This document shows, one piece after another, positions 36,801 to 46,200 of a stretch of 64,000 nucleotides of DNA. The DNA is from Lophius americanus (Eukaryota; Chordata; Actinopteri; Lophiiformes; Lophiidae), in NCBI GenBank assembly GCA_037951165.1, contig JBBDHG010000015.1, forward strand, positions 12,148,001-12,212,000, in the 5' to 3' direction. The position numbers were made by a program, and so were the translations under genes. How positions within the stretch are numbered: the first letter of the stretch is position 1; the number at the start of each line of letters is the position of its first letter. Under the pieces are notes generated by a model. That model did no database searches. It was given only the letters and a program-made list of their open reading frames with translations, and was not told the origin of the DNA.

Positions 36801-37512
36801 CTTTTTTCCTCATTTCATTCCCCATAGACCGTAGAGGAAGAAGTGGATTGGTTTGAGAAAAGATCAGTTTTGTATTTTATAAACCTCATTTAATTTTGAG
36901 GATTTCACAACGTTGTACAACCCAGGGGATTGGGGACTTTTCAGGCATATATAACCTTGCTGTCAGGGACAACCGTATAATTATTATTAAACAGTGACTG
37001 ATTTATACGGTCTTCTTCACAGAAAAAGAGGAACCTCCAGCTAAATTGCTAGATGACTTGTTCCTGAAGACCAAATCAGCTCCATGTATATACTGGCTTC
37101 CCCACACTGAAGATCAGGTTGGTTCTAAAAAGTTTCCCCGTCAGTGAATAGCTAAGACTGAACTTCATCATTGTAAATGGTTCTGTGTGTCCACCAGGCG
37201 GTGCAGAGGCTCTTGGACCGCACAGAGCGGCAAAAGGAGCGCGAACGAAGGCACAAGGAACAGAAAGAAGAGGAGGACAAGAAACGTGAGGAGGAGAAGA
37301 AAGAAAGGCTAAGGGGGCGGGAGAAGGATGGTGGCTCTGTGGTGAGTGGAGGAGCAGTTGGGCGAGTAGTTGAAGGAGACCGAGAAAGAGAGCGTGGCCG
37401 TGACAAAGAAGGGGAGAAGAGGAGGGACAGCGGGCATAGACGACCCTCGGAGGACACCAGCGGCGGACGTCGCCCCCGAAGCCATAGCAATCCCAGGGAT
37501 AGACGCCGCTGA
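15092..37512 (+). CDS. acin1: Acinus (apoptotic chromatin condensation inducer 1), 17 coding exons
   Basis: Nuclear RNA-processing factor. Acinus forms the ASAP complex with RNPS1 and SAP18, joins exon junction complexes, and is a caspase-3 substrate. Coding exons: 15092-15226, 16827-16892, 17097-17208, 18440-18513, 18700-20073, 20482-20564, 25663-25783, 31261-31306, 31865-32013, 32909-33055, 33201-33372, 33542-33687, 34972-35079, 35351-35458, 35668-36049, 37023-37117, 37198-37512. All are in phase; 1210 residues. SAP DNA-binding domain about 8-45; IGEEMSQNSF block 68-77; large exon 5 (130-587) with an acidic run, proline-rich segments, SR/SP clusters and a long Lys/Glu/Arg helix; GRKRRWGSST about 695-705; RRM about 864-947 (IIHVTNLVRPFTLGQLKELL); the human caspase site DELD conserved at 946-949 across the exon 14/15 junction; RS/RE-rich tail; RSB motif 1078-1102 (PPAKLLDDLF, CIYWLP) that binds RNPS1-SAP18. 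Poly(A) signals at 38000 and 38603. Exon 9 has a tandem NAGNAG acceptor, so 31868 is an alternative start. Confidence 0.95.
15227..16826. other. acin1 intron 1
   Basis: The first 400 bases are CpG-rich (GCGCGTGATCG, GGGGGCGCGC and similar), continuing the promoter island. The remainder is AT-rich and featureless. Short open frames at 15349-15653 on both strands are explained by the CpG-rich composition. Confidence 0.45.
17820..18352 (+). mobile_element. Decayed hAT-like/BED-finger transposon relic
   Basis: In acin1 intron 3. Translation of 17836-17899 reads WWKPAPGN...CCNFCKKNL. After a two-base frame slip, 17898-17950 reads ESHAKSEEHKAVLNNLQS. Together these look like the Cys-Cys...His...His arrangement of a BED/C2HC finger found at the N-terminus of hAT-type transposases. 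The stretch ends in a 'ggtcttaaat' motif repeated several times (18229-18320) and a GACTTGTTGAAACCTG block seen in many fish repeats. Frame slip, stops and short length show it is dead. Assignment is from motif resemblance only. Confidence 0.5.
20960..21440. repeat. Dispersed repeat (LINE/SINE-type tail) with AT-rich flank
   Basis: In acin1 intron 6. A TAA/ATA-rich low-complexity tract (about 20985-21075) is followed by a block with 'ggagccctcagatggtcagg', 'ggcattccacagacgaggca' and GTCCGGGGGAGGAGGAGGAG. This resembles a dispersed repeat common in teleosts, probably the 3' region of a non-LTR element. No open frame remains. Confidence 0.5.
22282..22743 (+). promoter_or_regulatory. Internal acin1 promoter (CpG-rich)
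   Basis: A CpG- and GC-rich island about 450 bases long inside otherwise AT-rich intron 6, directly upstream of an ATG-plus-donor exon. It includes GGCGTGGCGGCTGCCAG, CTCGAGAAAACGGG and AACATGGCCGCCATGCG (a YY1-like core). A pyrimidine-tract acceptor (TTTCTTTTCAG) precedes position 22282 and is followed by 38 codons open in the phase of exon 6, ending at TGA 22397-22399. Part of this could therefore also act as an alternative exon. The minus-strand frame 22420-22677 is a by-product of the composition. Confidence 0.6.
22744..22769 (+). CDS. acin1: Alternative first coding exon of acin1 (short isoform)
   Basis: ATG at 22744-22746 opens the eight codons MLSEGHKN plus two bases, then a strong donor GGGTAAGAAT with GT at 22770. 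The exon ends in phase 2, exactly the phase of exon 6, so it can splice to exon 7 at 25663 and continue as ...NG|EVSEPST. The resulting protein would be 604 residues: it lacks the SAP domain and the large exon 5 but keeps the RRM, DELD site, RS tail and RSB motif. Mammalian ACIN1 is known to make Acinus-L and shorter Acinus-S/S' forms; this exon appears to be the fish equivalent. Good ATG, donor, phase and CpG promoter support it; transcript evidence is not available to me. Confidence 0.7.
22770..25662. other. acin1 intron 6, distal part
   Basis: AT-rich, with no coding exon supported. A short 'gtgcgttataaattaaatg' plus ATT-repeat block at 23718-23752 resembles the 3' tail of a fish SINE/LINE family. 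Another AT-rich tail of this kind is at 20705-20745. Confidence 0.4.
26208..27197. mobile_element. Non-autonomous DNA transposon with 20-bp perfect terminal inverted repeats
   Basis: AAGGTGCAGTATGTAAAATT begins at 26208, and its exact reverse complement ends at 27197. The two ends enclose about 950 bases of internal sequence without a recognisable transposase. The TTTA-like bases flanking each end could be a target duplication, but the boundary is ambiguous. This type of end is familiar from abundant fish MITE-like elements. It lies in acin1 intron 7. The largest internal frame (26468-26947, plus) shows no family resemblance and is probably chance. Confidence 0.8.
27783..27832. repeat. CT then TA microsatellite
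   Basis: A run of CT dinucleotides (about 27787-27815) is followed directly by a TA run (about 27818-27831), in acin1 intron 7. It follows a pyrimidine-rich stretch from 27640. Confidence 0.9.
27900..29560 (+). other. Transcript-like block in acin1 intron 7, possible alternative 3' exon
   Basis: This stretch has higher GC and lower repeat content than its surroundings and reads like a long 3' UTR. An acceptor-like CCTGCAG ends at 27919. From 27920 a frame in phase 0 with exon 7 runs CTTSTTTTTNN...PQSASSWH and stops at about 28052. AATAAA-type signals occur at 29337 and 29515. If spliced from exon 7 it would give a truncated acinus without the RRM. Alternatively it is an old retrocopy or simply intron. 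No transcript evidence is available to me. Confidence 0.3.
29561..31260. other. acin1 intron 7, distal part
   Basis: AT-rich sequence up to the exon 8 acceptor at 31260. No coding exon, RNA gene or clear mobile element could be supported. Confidence 0.45.
32336..32712 (+). repeat. Dispersed teleost repeats in acin1 intron 9
   Basis: Two pieces. At 32336-32400 an 'aaggaggtaatgttttggtc' head is related to the repeat at 2470. From about 32460 to 32712 the blocks 'tttcggttgctccctttcag', GGTCACCATAGAGTATCACC, 'tttacgccggatgccatccc' and GGGCTTGGGACCGGCACTAG occur in the order of a well-known fish dispersed repeat. No coding frame remains. Confidence 0.65.
33688..34971. other. acin1 intron 12, no gene seen
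   Basis: AT-rich intron of about 1.3 kb. The open frame at 33813-34043 has no splice or family support. Nothing else is recognised. Confidence 0.45.
36430..36760. repeat. Diverged tandem duplication in acin1 intron 15
   Basis: The series 'atttagtccacatttggtgc' ... 'gtagttcatattttaaacac' at about 36524-36595 recurs as 'atttagtccatatatggtgc' ... 'gtagttcatattttacacac' at about 36653-36742. The first copy ends in a T-run. Two diverged neighbouring copies with indels. Confidence 0.6.
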
Positions 37513-37646
37513 TGGCCCAGCTGCTGCATGGAGAGCTGAAGAGAGAGAGAAGGGGACGCGGAGGACATGGCATACAGCAAGTTTTGGAAGGAAGAGATAA
37601 GTTTCCCTTGCCTCAAGTTCAGGACTTGTGTCTGCTCCTCGCTGCC

Positions 37647-37647
<1 letters not shown>

Positions 37648-37683
<36 letters not shown>
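37648..37683. repeat. Homopolymer tract of about 36 C
   Basis: An uninterrupted run of C bases 135 nucleotides after the acin1 stop codon, in the 3' UTR. Such runs are unstable and often misassembled, so the true length is uncertain. On the minus strand it is poly(G). Confidence 0.9.
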
Positions 37684-37684
<1 letters not shown>

Positions 37685-37999
37685 TTCTTTAATTTGTCCA
37701 CTATGATGCCAGCTTTGTCTTCCTTACACTTCTGCCACCCCACACACATGCTGCCCCTGCCAGTTTAGACATATGATTACATGTTTATTAATTGTTTTTT
37801 GGAGGCAGAAATCCATCTTCCTCCACATCTCTGTGCAGTCCTTTTCTCCCTCCTCTGTCAAAGAAAAGACCAGAGAAGAGTATCTTTTTTTTCCTTTTAT
37901 TCCTCGGCTTGCGGCAGCATTTTCTCCCACTGAGGTTTGGGAACCCGCCTCGTTATTTTAGTTCTACGGATGCACAGTTCCTTCCTCCTCAAAGCCTGT

Positions 38000-38608
38000 A
38001 ATAAAACCCAGTCCAAAATAGATCCCCGACCTTCACATATTTTCAGGAATCACTCTATTCTACACTTCAGCGCTGAATTTTGTTTTAATAAGTGAATAGG
38101 TTGTCTTTGTCAAAGTGAAGAAACTTGTACCGTTTTGTTTTTATTTTATGATTTTTATTTTATTTTTTTTCAACCTTGCACGGTTGTTGTGTGCTACAGC
38201 AGGTGATGTTTTGAGAGTAATTATCTTCATCTCTCCCAAGAAGATGCACCTGGTACAGAAGTCTCAACACTGTAGCCTTGGAAAGTATGATAGGAGATAT
38301 GATTTTTTCATGTGTGGTGGTGAGTCAGGAGAACATGCATATGTCGAGTTTGTCTTTACTGGATGCTGTTGAGATGAGGACCAGTGGAAAGTTCTTGTCA
38401 AATGTAGGCTTACTCTGTTATAACTATATTGAGATCCCTCCTGACCCTCCCAATCGTAAATATAAAAGAGATTGTACAACAACAAAAAAAATCATTTTAC
38501 CTAATAGGGTCATAGTTAGACTTTTAATATCTTTATTTTTATGTTTTTAGTTCAAAATGGATTTCTTTTTTCCAAGTGTGCTGAATGCACTGAGAATTAA
38601 ACAATAAA
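38000..38608 (+). terminator. acin1 polyadenylation signals
   Basis: AATAAA at 38000-38005 and again at 38603-38608, downstream of the acin1 stop at 37512. Alternative use would give 3' UTRs of about 0.5 and 1.1 kb. Confidence 0.6.
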
Positions 38609-38779
38609 TTTCAATTGGTTACCAAGTAATGTTTTTGTCTGTTCTTTTCTAAAATATGCATTATGACTGTGAATGTGAGCCACCATGCTCACGACTGTTT
38701 TAACAGTGGAAACATGTTGGAATGATGGAATTTTAACTGATCTTGTTCAGAATTGTTTCCTAATACTAAGTCGTGGTCA

Positions 38780-39600
38780 AAAATGTTATGGCAGTATTAT
38801 TTTCTACTGTTCTAATTTCATATTTGATTGAGAGGTATACAAACTGTCACGGAAAAGGGATATTTGGTTTTGTTCAATAATGGATTTGTATTTTATTAAA
38901 TATGACTGAATCTGCTGGGTCAAGAAAATACACATCCAATTCTAATATTTGGTTTCGCCCTTTGGCGATTTTGTCAATAAGTGCTTTTGATAACCATCCA
39001 CAAGCTTCTGGCTGCATGTTTTAAAACTCCTGACGTAATCGATTCTTTTCTACTAAATTTGTGCGCCACCTGGCATGGACATGTATCTTCCGTACAGCTC
39101 AAGTCAGGACTTACGGCCATTCGAACACCTTAATTATATACTGATTTAGCCATTCTTTTAAGTTTGATGTGTGTTAAGATTATTGTCCCAACAGCTAGGT
39201 TTTTCTGAACAATTTAGCGATATTTTCAAGTTGTCCATAAACTCTTTAATACCGGTTCAATTGGCAGCAAAGCAACCATCCAGAAAAATAGTACCAGCCT
39301 GTTTTAACAGTAGATGTGGTGCTCATGGGGTTTAAGGCCTCACCCTTTCACCTCCTAACATACAGCTGCTCATTGTGGCCAGAAAAATACTTTTCCTCCT
39401 GGATTTTTTCTTTCTTGGTCATATAATCAGCAAACTGAACGATCCACTCTATACTTAAAAATAGTTTGCACAGTTGGTCTTCACTGTGTTACTTGAATGA
39501 TTTGTTCTGGTCAATGCTCACTTCCAAGGACTTTAATTGTAGTGTCTGAATGGACCAAGAAAAGTCATCGACTGTTATAAGCATTCAGAAATAGTAATGA
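38780..39600 (-). mobile_element. Internally deleted Tc1/mariner transposon relic
   Basis: Reading the plus strand shows, in the correct order, the reverse complement of a Tc1-like transposase gene: 'aagtcaggacttacggccat', 'ctgatttagccattctttta', 'tttgatgtgtgttaagatta', 'ttggcagcaaagcaaccatc', 'ggggtttaaggcctcaccct', 'cagctgctcattgtggccag', then 'tagtttgcacagttggtctt'. The part normally lying between the last two blocks is missing and every frame is broken. It is a dead minus-strand copy of about 0.8 kb, roughly half of a full Tc1-like element, lying between acin1 and ajuba. Confidence 0.75.
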
Positions 39601-39814
39601 TAAATAATACAAAGGAAATATGACTCAAACATCTTCTTACATCAGTAATGAGTCATTCAAGCTGTTAAGTCACATTTTCAGAAAACCCATCATAATTGCA
39701 TTTATGAACCAAACTTGACTGTTTTGTAACAAAGTACTACATGCTCCACTGATTCCGTCACAAAACAACTTTAGTCCACAACTGTACAAGCAGACCTGAC
39801 CACAAATGAAAAAA

Positions 39815-39820
39815 TTTATT
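39815..39820 (-). terminator. ajuba polyadenylation signal
   Basis: TTTATT on plus (AATAAA on minus), about 400 bases downstream of the ajuba stop at 40219-40221. It is the nearest canonical signal. Confidence 0.55.
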
Positions 39821-40218
39821 ACAACAAAGAAATTACAGTAATGATTTTCCCAAAGTGTACAGATTTCATGTAACAAATCTTACAGTAATGTCAAAAGTAA
39901 GTGCAAAATGTTTGCTAGCATTATGTACAAAAGAAATTACCAAAATCCTTGTTCTTCTACAGCAAACAGTAGCCACGCCGGGGTAAAAAATAAAAAGCAG
40001 TAGTTTTCCCCCGTTCCCTTATAACTGGTACAGTAATAGTACAAGACTTACAGCAGGCACTAGAAGTGACAACGGGGACTGGTCCATGTCAAAAATATGA
40101 AAGAGAATCAGTTTGAATGTCTTTTAAGTCAGCAGATTCATATTGAAAAAGCCAAAGCACATATGAGACAACAGCATAATTAGACAAGACTTTTTCAAAA
40201 CAGCTGCACAGACACTGA

Positions 40219-43200
40219 TCAGTGTGTGGTGTGAGGGGGAATGTTGTGTGTGGCGCACACTCTGCTCATGTGACAGGAGTGGCAGAGGAGATGAGAGTCC
40301 AGAGGGAAGCACTGTGAACCAGGCTTATCGGAGAGCTGCTTACTACACTCCTGGAGAGGGGGAAAAATGGAGATAAGGGCAGGAATGCACACACAGGAAG
40401 TGAGGTCATCCATCAAAACACTTACAAGTCCAATCAGTAAGTTATCGCTCTGATTCTCCATAATATTTTAGGAAACAGCTTGGGTTGGGACAATCACTCA
40501 CCTCACAGTGGTAACACTCAAAGTGATAATCCTTGTTCATTGACACAACCCTGAGGATCTCTTCACTGCCCTGGGACACAAAACATAACAAAATGGAGAG
40601 AAGTCAGGGGCCAGGAGAAAGAAGGAAAGTGGACTTTTTCAAATACTATTCTGTGGGTGTCTGAAACGGTTTATTCTTTAAAACACTGTCACAGAAAATA
40701 AAAAAATAATATAAGATTCTAGGTGGATATAGAAACAATGAAAGAGTTCTGCAGCTAGCATGTACTGCACATAGGAGACAACAGACATGAGTAAACGTGT
40801 GCTCACCTCAGTGGGTAGGATGGGTTGTAAACAGGCAGCACACTTCGGGGCGAAAGTCCTGCAGGATGACGGGAGAAAGTTTATTTACTAAGACTTATTT
40901 ACAGTTGAAAAATATCTCTGCAGGACGAGAGAAGGGCAACAGAAGAGAAGAGAAAAGGCCATTAGAGTGACTACAAATATCCACAGCACTTCAACACACT
41001 GTTAATCTCACTTGTTGTAATCGGCTACGCAGTAGATGTTGCTGTGTTGGTCCACGGTGAAAGGTACCCCATCCAGAGCCTTGGAGCAAACCACACAGCG
41101 AAAACAGCCTGGATGGTACGAGTTCCCAAGAGCCTGCAGGATCTGAGAGTTTAGACCGATCATTATTTAAGTAATAAAGGCAGGTATTTTTAAGAATATT
41201 TGTCAAAGACTCATGCCTGTGCATGAACATGTTTTTACTGTATATTTTTGTTATTCCCAATCATAATAAAAAGCATTTTTCAACAACCCAATCTTGTTTT
41301 CCTGAGGTTTCCACTTCCATCAAACTCTTCCAAAGTGGTGAACTCAGTGTAGCAATTTAAAGGAGAAATAGAAATTTCTGCTATAAAATACCCTTGGATG
41401 CCTCAAGTCCTTCGATACCTATTTGTTTCTATAAGTATCTACCTATATATTTGTAAGAAGATTCTGAAGTGCTTTATCCTGAAGTACATTCCCTACAAGT
41501 CTTCACCTTGCAGAATAATATAAGAAAGATGCCAAAGTCATCAAATGATCACCTGTAAGACTTGCATTGAAACAGAGACAACCCATGGAGAAGTCATTGG
41601 AATCAAACCAAAAAAGAAGCAAAACATAGTTGAATAAGAGAAAAAAAAAGAAAAGTGAAAGAATCCCCCCCCTATTTGCCTGCGTAGGAGTCGTAACCAT
41701 GAGATCATCCACAGATATAATCGCCAGACCGGTGTACACATTTTTCTTCATTTGAAAACACAGGCAGCAACCGTCTCCTTATGTCAGAGATGTATTTGAT
41801 ATCCATAAAGACTTTGCAGAAAATCTATCGTTCCTTAAGAATGGATATGTAGGATATATACAAATCAGTAATATAACGTTAAAACAACATGCCTTATTAT
41901 GAAGGTGCACTTTCTGCTGCAATAACCGCACAGCGGTTCACTGTCGGTTATGAGGTCCTTCTATCAGAACACACGTAGACTGTTTCACCAATGGAGGCTG
42001 CAGCGGCGCAAATTTTGGCAAGAATTCTGCAGTTTCAAACAAGTTCAATTTATGACATTTTAAGAGCTTATTAAGACCCTTGGAAATCAAATTTAAAATC
42101 CAAATCATGCCCACACTAGCAAAAAGATATCGGATGCCAGCTAATAGCAAAGTAAATTAATTTACTCACAGAAATGTGTGTACAAAATATTTAGTTTGTA
42201 AATAAAACAAGGTTATTTTTGAGCACAACAGACGCCTTAAAAATGGTTGAAGAATCATTAATTGCATTTTGTCATATTTAACCTCAACCTAAACCATCCT
42301 CAAAATATTTTAGACTTTATAAAAGCCCAAAATTCATGTAATCAAATTTGAGACTTATTAAGAGGCTGTTATTGTGGAAGAAGGAGTTGCAAATATTGCT
42401 AAATACAGGGTGTGCAAATAATTATGGTACACATGTCTGAGGGTAAAAATGTTTGTTTTATGTTCAGAATGTAATGTTTCTTTTAAGTATGTCAGTTGAG
42501 CAACAAGTTACATTTTGTGAGTACTTTGAATTAAAGATCATGGGTATAGACAATTAAGACATTTTTTCGTATCTCATGCTACTAGTTTTTTCCCATGATT
42601 CTAGAGGGCACTGTAGGTTCTAACCAGTGGAGACCTGACCAAAAGTCCGGGAAGTAGCCATGCATCTAATTAGACATGAATATTATGCTGGAAATGAACT
42701 TTTCTCCCCTCAAACTCTTGGACAACCATGTTCTGCAATTTCCCCGTTGTGGGACTAATAAAGGTGTATCTTATCTTATCTTGTAGTCCCTTGACTTGTA
42801 GTTCTACATGGTTAGAACCAAACCACGCAGAAAATGATGCCCATGGATCACAGGCTCACTGTGAACTCTCTATTTATATTATGGGAATTATGTGGATCAA
42901 ATATAGTATAAAGTTTTAAGATAATCACTGTAGAGCCTTAGTTCTTAATCTGTGAGAACGCTGTGGAAAACATTCCATTGAGATCTGCCGTGGGAACACC
43001 AAGAGGAGCCAGTAAATAAACGTCACAGAATTTTTCTATCCTCTGGGGAGTGCTTGAAATGCTTTTTTGGAAACAAAGAATGTGCATTCCCATTAAATCT
43101 ATCTTAAGTCAAAGAGTTTGGAGATGTTTGTGTTCTCTCTGTGGTGTGACTCACCTGTTCGAGAATAAGGTGGCCACACACGCTACACTTCTCCGCAGCA

Positions 43201-46200
43201 GCCTGGAATCCTGAAAACTGTCATTTTTTCGACAGAGAGAAAGATTTGCAGAAAATTAATCCTAGGATTCGAGCAAATCTGAATTTTTTTATGTGAAATG
43301 GATGACAAAACACTCCTTGGTTCAACCCATACCATGTAATCCTCTTTACAGTACACAGAGCCGTTGACATTGTAGAAGTCTTTGTTTCTCAGGGTGCGTC
43401 CTGCAGGAGGAGAGAGATGGCAGACTCAGCATGAGGAAAAGCTGGGACATCTTGAAAGTGCTTAAAGAATGTCTGTCTGAGGGTTACTCACCACAGGACA
43501 CACAGGTAAAGCAGCGTGTGTGATAGAGGCTATCCAGAGCCTGGCAGGCGTTATCCGCCCCATACACGCCTTTCCCACATTTCACACAGGTACCTGCCGC
43601 CACAATAGGGGGGGAAATGAAACAAACGCGCATTTAGCCGGGAGCAATCGCTCAGCAGCACTTAGCACTTCTTTTACGGCACATTCTAAAAGGACGTGTC
43701 TGAAATCCAACTCCATGCAAAGTGTCAACACTTGTAAATCCTCTTGTTCCTACCACAGAAGGGATTTTCACACAATTAAAACCCAGTTAGCCATGCCAGG
43801 CTGTTTGCTCACCCACTCAAGAGTCTGTGCGGAAGCTCTGTTATTAAAGGGAAACTCCACCGGATCTGTTATTTGGCAGTTGTCCTAGAAAATAGGTGAC
43901 TTTTCTTGAAGCACCCAATCTGGAGATCATAAAAAAACAATAGCTCTCCCTGCTGCGATGGAGTTTAAGGTAGCCCAGGAAACAACCAAAGTAAAATGAT
44001 TCTTTTAATTTAACTAATAGAAAACATGTTCCCATTTAAAGTCAGTGAAACAGGTGGTGATTTTTTTTGAATTAGGTGTCAAGCATGAGGACTGACGATA
44101 TCAGCCAGGACCAGAACGGTAAATGACCCTGCGCTCCACTTTTGCCTTATGGCTCCCATACGTAAAGCCAGTCATCTTTTACAACAAGGAGAGTGCCTGA
44201 TCAAACAGGATACTCTCTGGTCTAAGTATACGCTCTGCACTAGTCAGAGCACTAAAGGTAAAGTGGAAAAGTGGTGTGAGCTGCAGACTTTCTGTGATCT
44301 ATTTAAGGGTCTGCCTATGTTTTTTCCCCCTCTAATGTGGCTGAGGGGAGTGCCACACAGAATTCCTACACTCTCGGACAGTCCCTTCAATATTTAGAAA
44401 CAGGCGTTAGTCTCCGCCAAAGCCAGAAACCAGAAACACATAAACTGGTGGCTGCAGACTTAATGTCCGACACAGCTACATATCGAAAAAAAAAGTTTCA
44501 GGCATAGCACTCGGGACTTATAGGGCCTGTATTACCCATGTATATTGTCGAATATAATGTAAAATAATTGCTTGTTTTTGTACTTCCACACTACTTGTTG
44601 TAAGAATACTTCAATACTCTTTAGGACTCCTAAACAGAAACCATTTTGTAAGGAATTAATTCTTATTAGATAGTGAGTGTTTTGCTTCCTCAGCACTAAA
44701 CACAGGTGTGTGTTTGTGTATCGGCTGAGCTCAGAGCATCTGTCTTCATGGCTCAGAGCTTCTGATTTCATCCTAATGGTAGAGAGGAGTACAGTATTGT
44801 ATATTCCCTCTGGGCACACATACCTGAGCATGAGAACAGGCTACGGCACACCGCCCCTGCACACGCCAAGGTAGAAATACACACACCTGCGTGCACACAC
44901 ACACACACACACGCACACACACACAAAGACAAACACACACACACACACACACAAATGACTCACACACTCTGCGTTACTGTGGCCTGAAGTCACTCGGGGG
45001 AAAACACACCCAGCCACAAAGAGGCAATACACACACATGACCCTAATCTTGTGTGACTCACTGTAATGGTCTGTTTATTATAGGACGGTGATATTTGTGT
45101 CTGACTGTTACTGTAGAATTTAATGGCTGTGTAGATTCTCTGCATTGGCCCACTCTACACGCACCACGCTGTAGGAAACTGGCACATCTTGAAACGTCAG
45201 CTGATTTTGCCTGGTGTTTTGACTACAGGTCTGCCCTGCATCTTCTGCTCCTTTCATCTCCTCAGCCAAACACATCTACTTGTCTGGATCAGTCTCCCAA
45301 GAGTTTTTTTTGTTTTGTTCTCTACTTCCTTTATGCCTTGCTTGCTGCAGCCCTGCATGTCTCTACAGGTTCCAATGCAACATCCATCCATACACTCTTT
45401 CAACTATTAATCTGTCCGTCCATCCAACCGTAGAACCCTTTCATTTAGAGAGAAACCTGTGATCTGACACCAGGCAATGAGGAGGACAGTAATAACACAC
45501 TGAGGGCGGATGCGGTGTGACCTGGCGCTCCATTATGAATGCATGGGATACCATGCTTGAACAGTGGCAGCGCTGGCTCTAATTAGGGGTGTGATTTTAC
45601 TATTTGTGTTAAGTGCAGCTCTGTTTAGCTTGTATCCTGGCTATCTTTCTCTTTATTCTTTCGTTTACTCCATCTAGCTTCAAAACTTTTATTAAAAAAA
45701 AGGATCTCACCAAAGAACTCCTGCCGGTTCTCCGTGGCCTCCCTCCCAGCTCGTACTCCCGGATCCTCTTGAGGTTTGACTGGCCCACCAGCTGAGCAAG
45801 GCCCCATCGTTGTTGTGCTCGGTTTTGAAAGAGCCGTCATGGCCAGAGACTCCTTCAGCATCAGGCCCTCCAGGAGCCCTTCACCCTCCAAAGCTGCATC
45901 TCTCAGTAGAAGTCGTGTGAGCTCCTCCTGATAGCGGGTGCCAGGCAGATCCGAGTACCGGGCCCTGTCCCTCATCACACCACCGTCTTTGCTTCTCATT
46001 CCTGCCTGCTGCTCCTCCCACCACTCTGGGCTAGCTGGGTAGCACGCTGCTCCCGGGCTCCCAACAGCAGGTGGGTAAGAGTGTCGGCTATCGTGGGCCC
46101 CTGGACGCATCCCTCCATCTAGGAACTGAGTCCAGGCCTCCACAGGAGTTACCCCAGACCTGCCTGGAGCCCCATGTCCAGCTGCCGAGCCACTTGTCTG

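Larger units (their letters stand above)
37513..40218. other. Convergent 3' region of acin1 (+) and ajuba (-)
   Basis: Holds the acin1 3' UTR, with poly(A) signals at 38000-38005 and 38603-38608 and a long C tract. Beyond it lies the Tc1-like relic at 38780-39600. The ajuba 3' UTR follows, with a reverse-strand AATAAA at 39815-39820. No further gene is seen. Confidence 0.6.

Noticed and set aside
37076..37749. Minus-strand ORFs of 146-165 codons opposite the acin1 last exon
   Set aside because: Antisense of the RE-rich acinus tail; one runs through the C tract as poly-Gly, an artefact.
44768..45038. Cys/Val-rich minus-strand ORFs
   Set aside because: Translation of the CA microsatellite.
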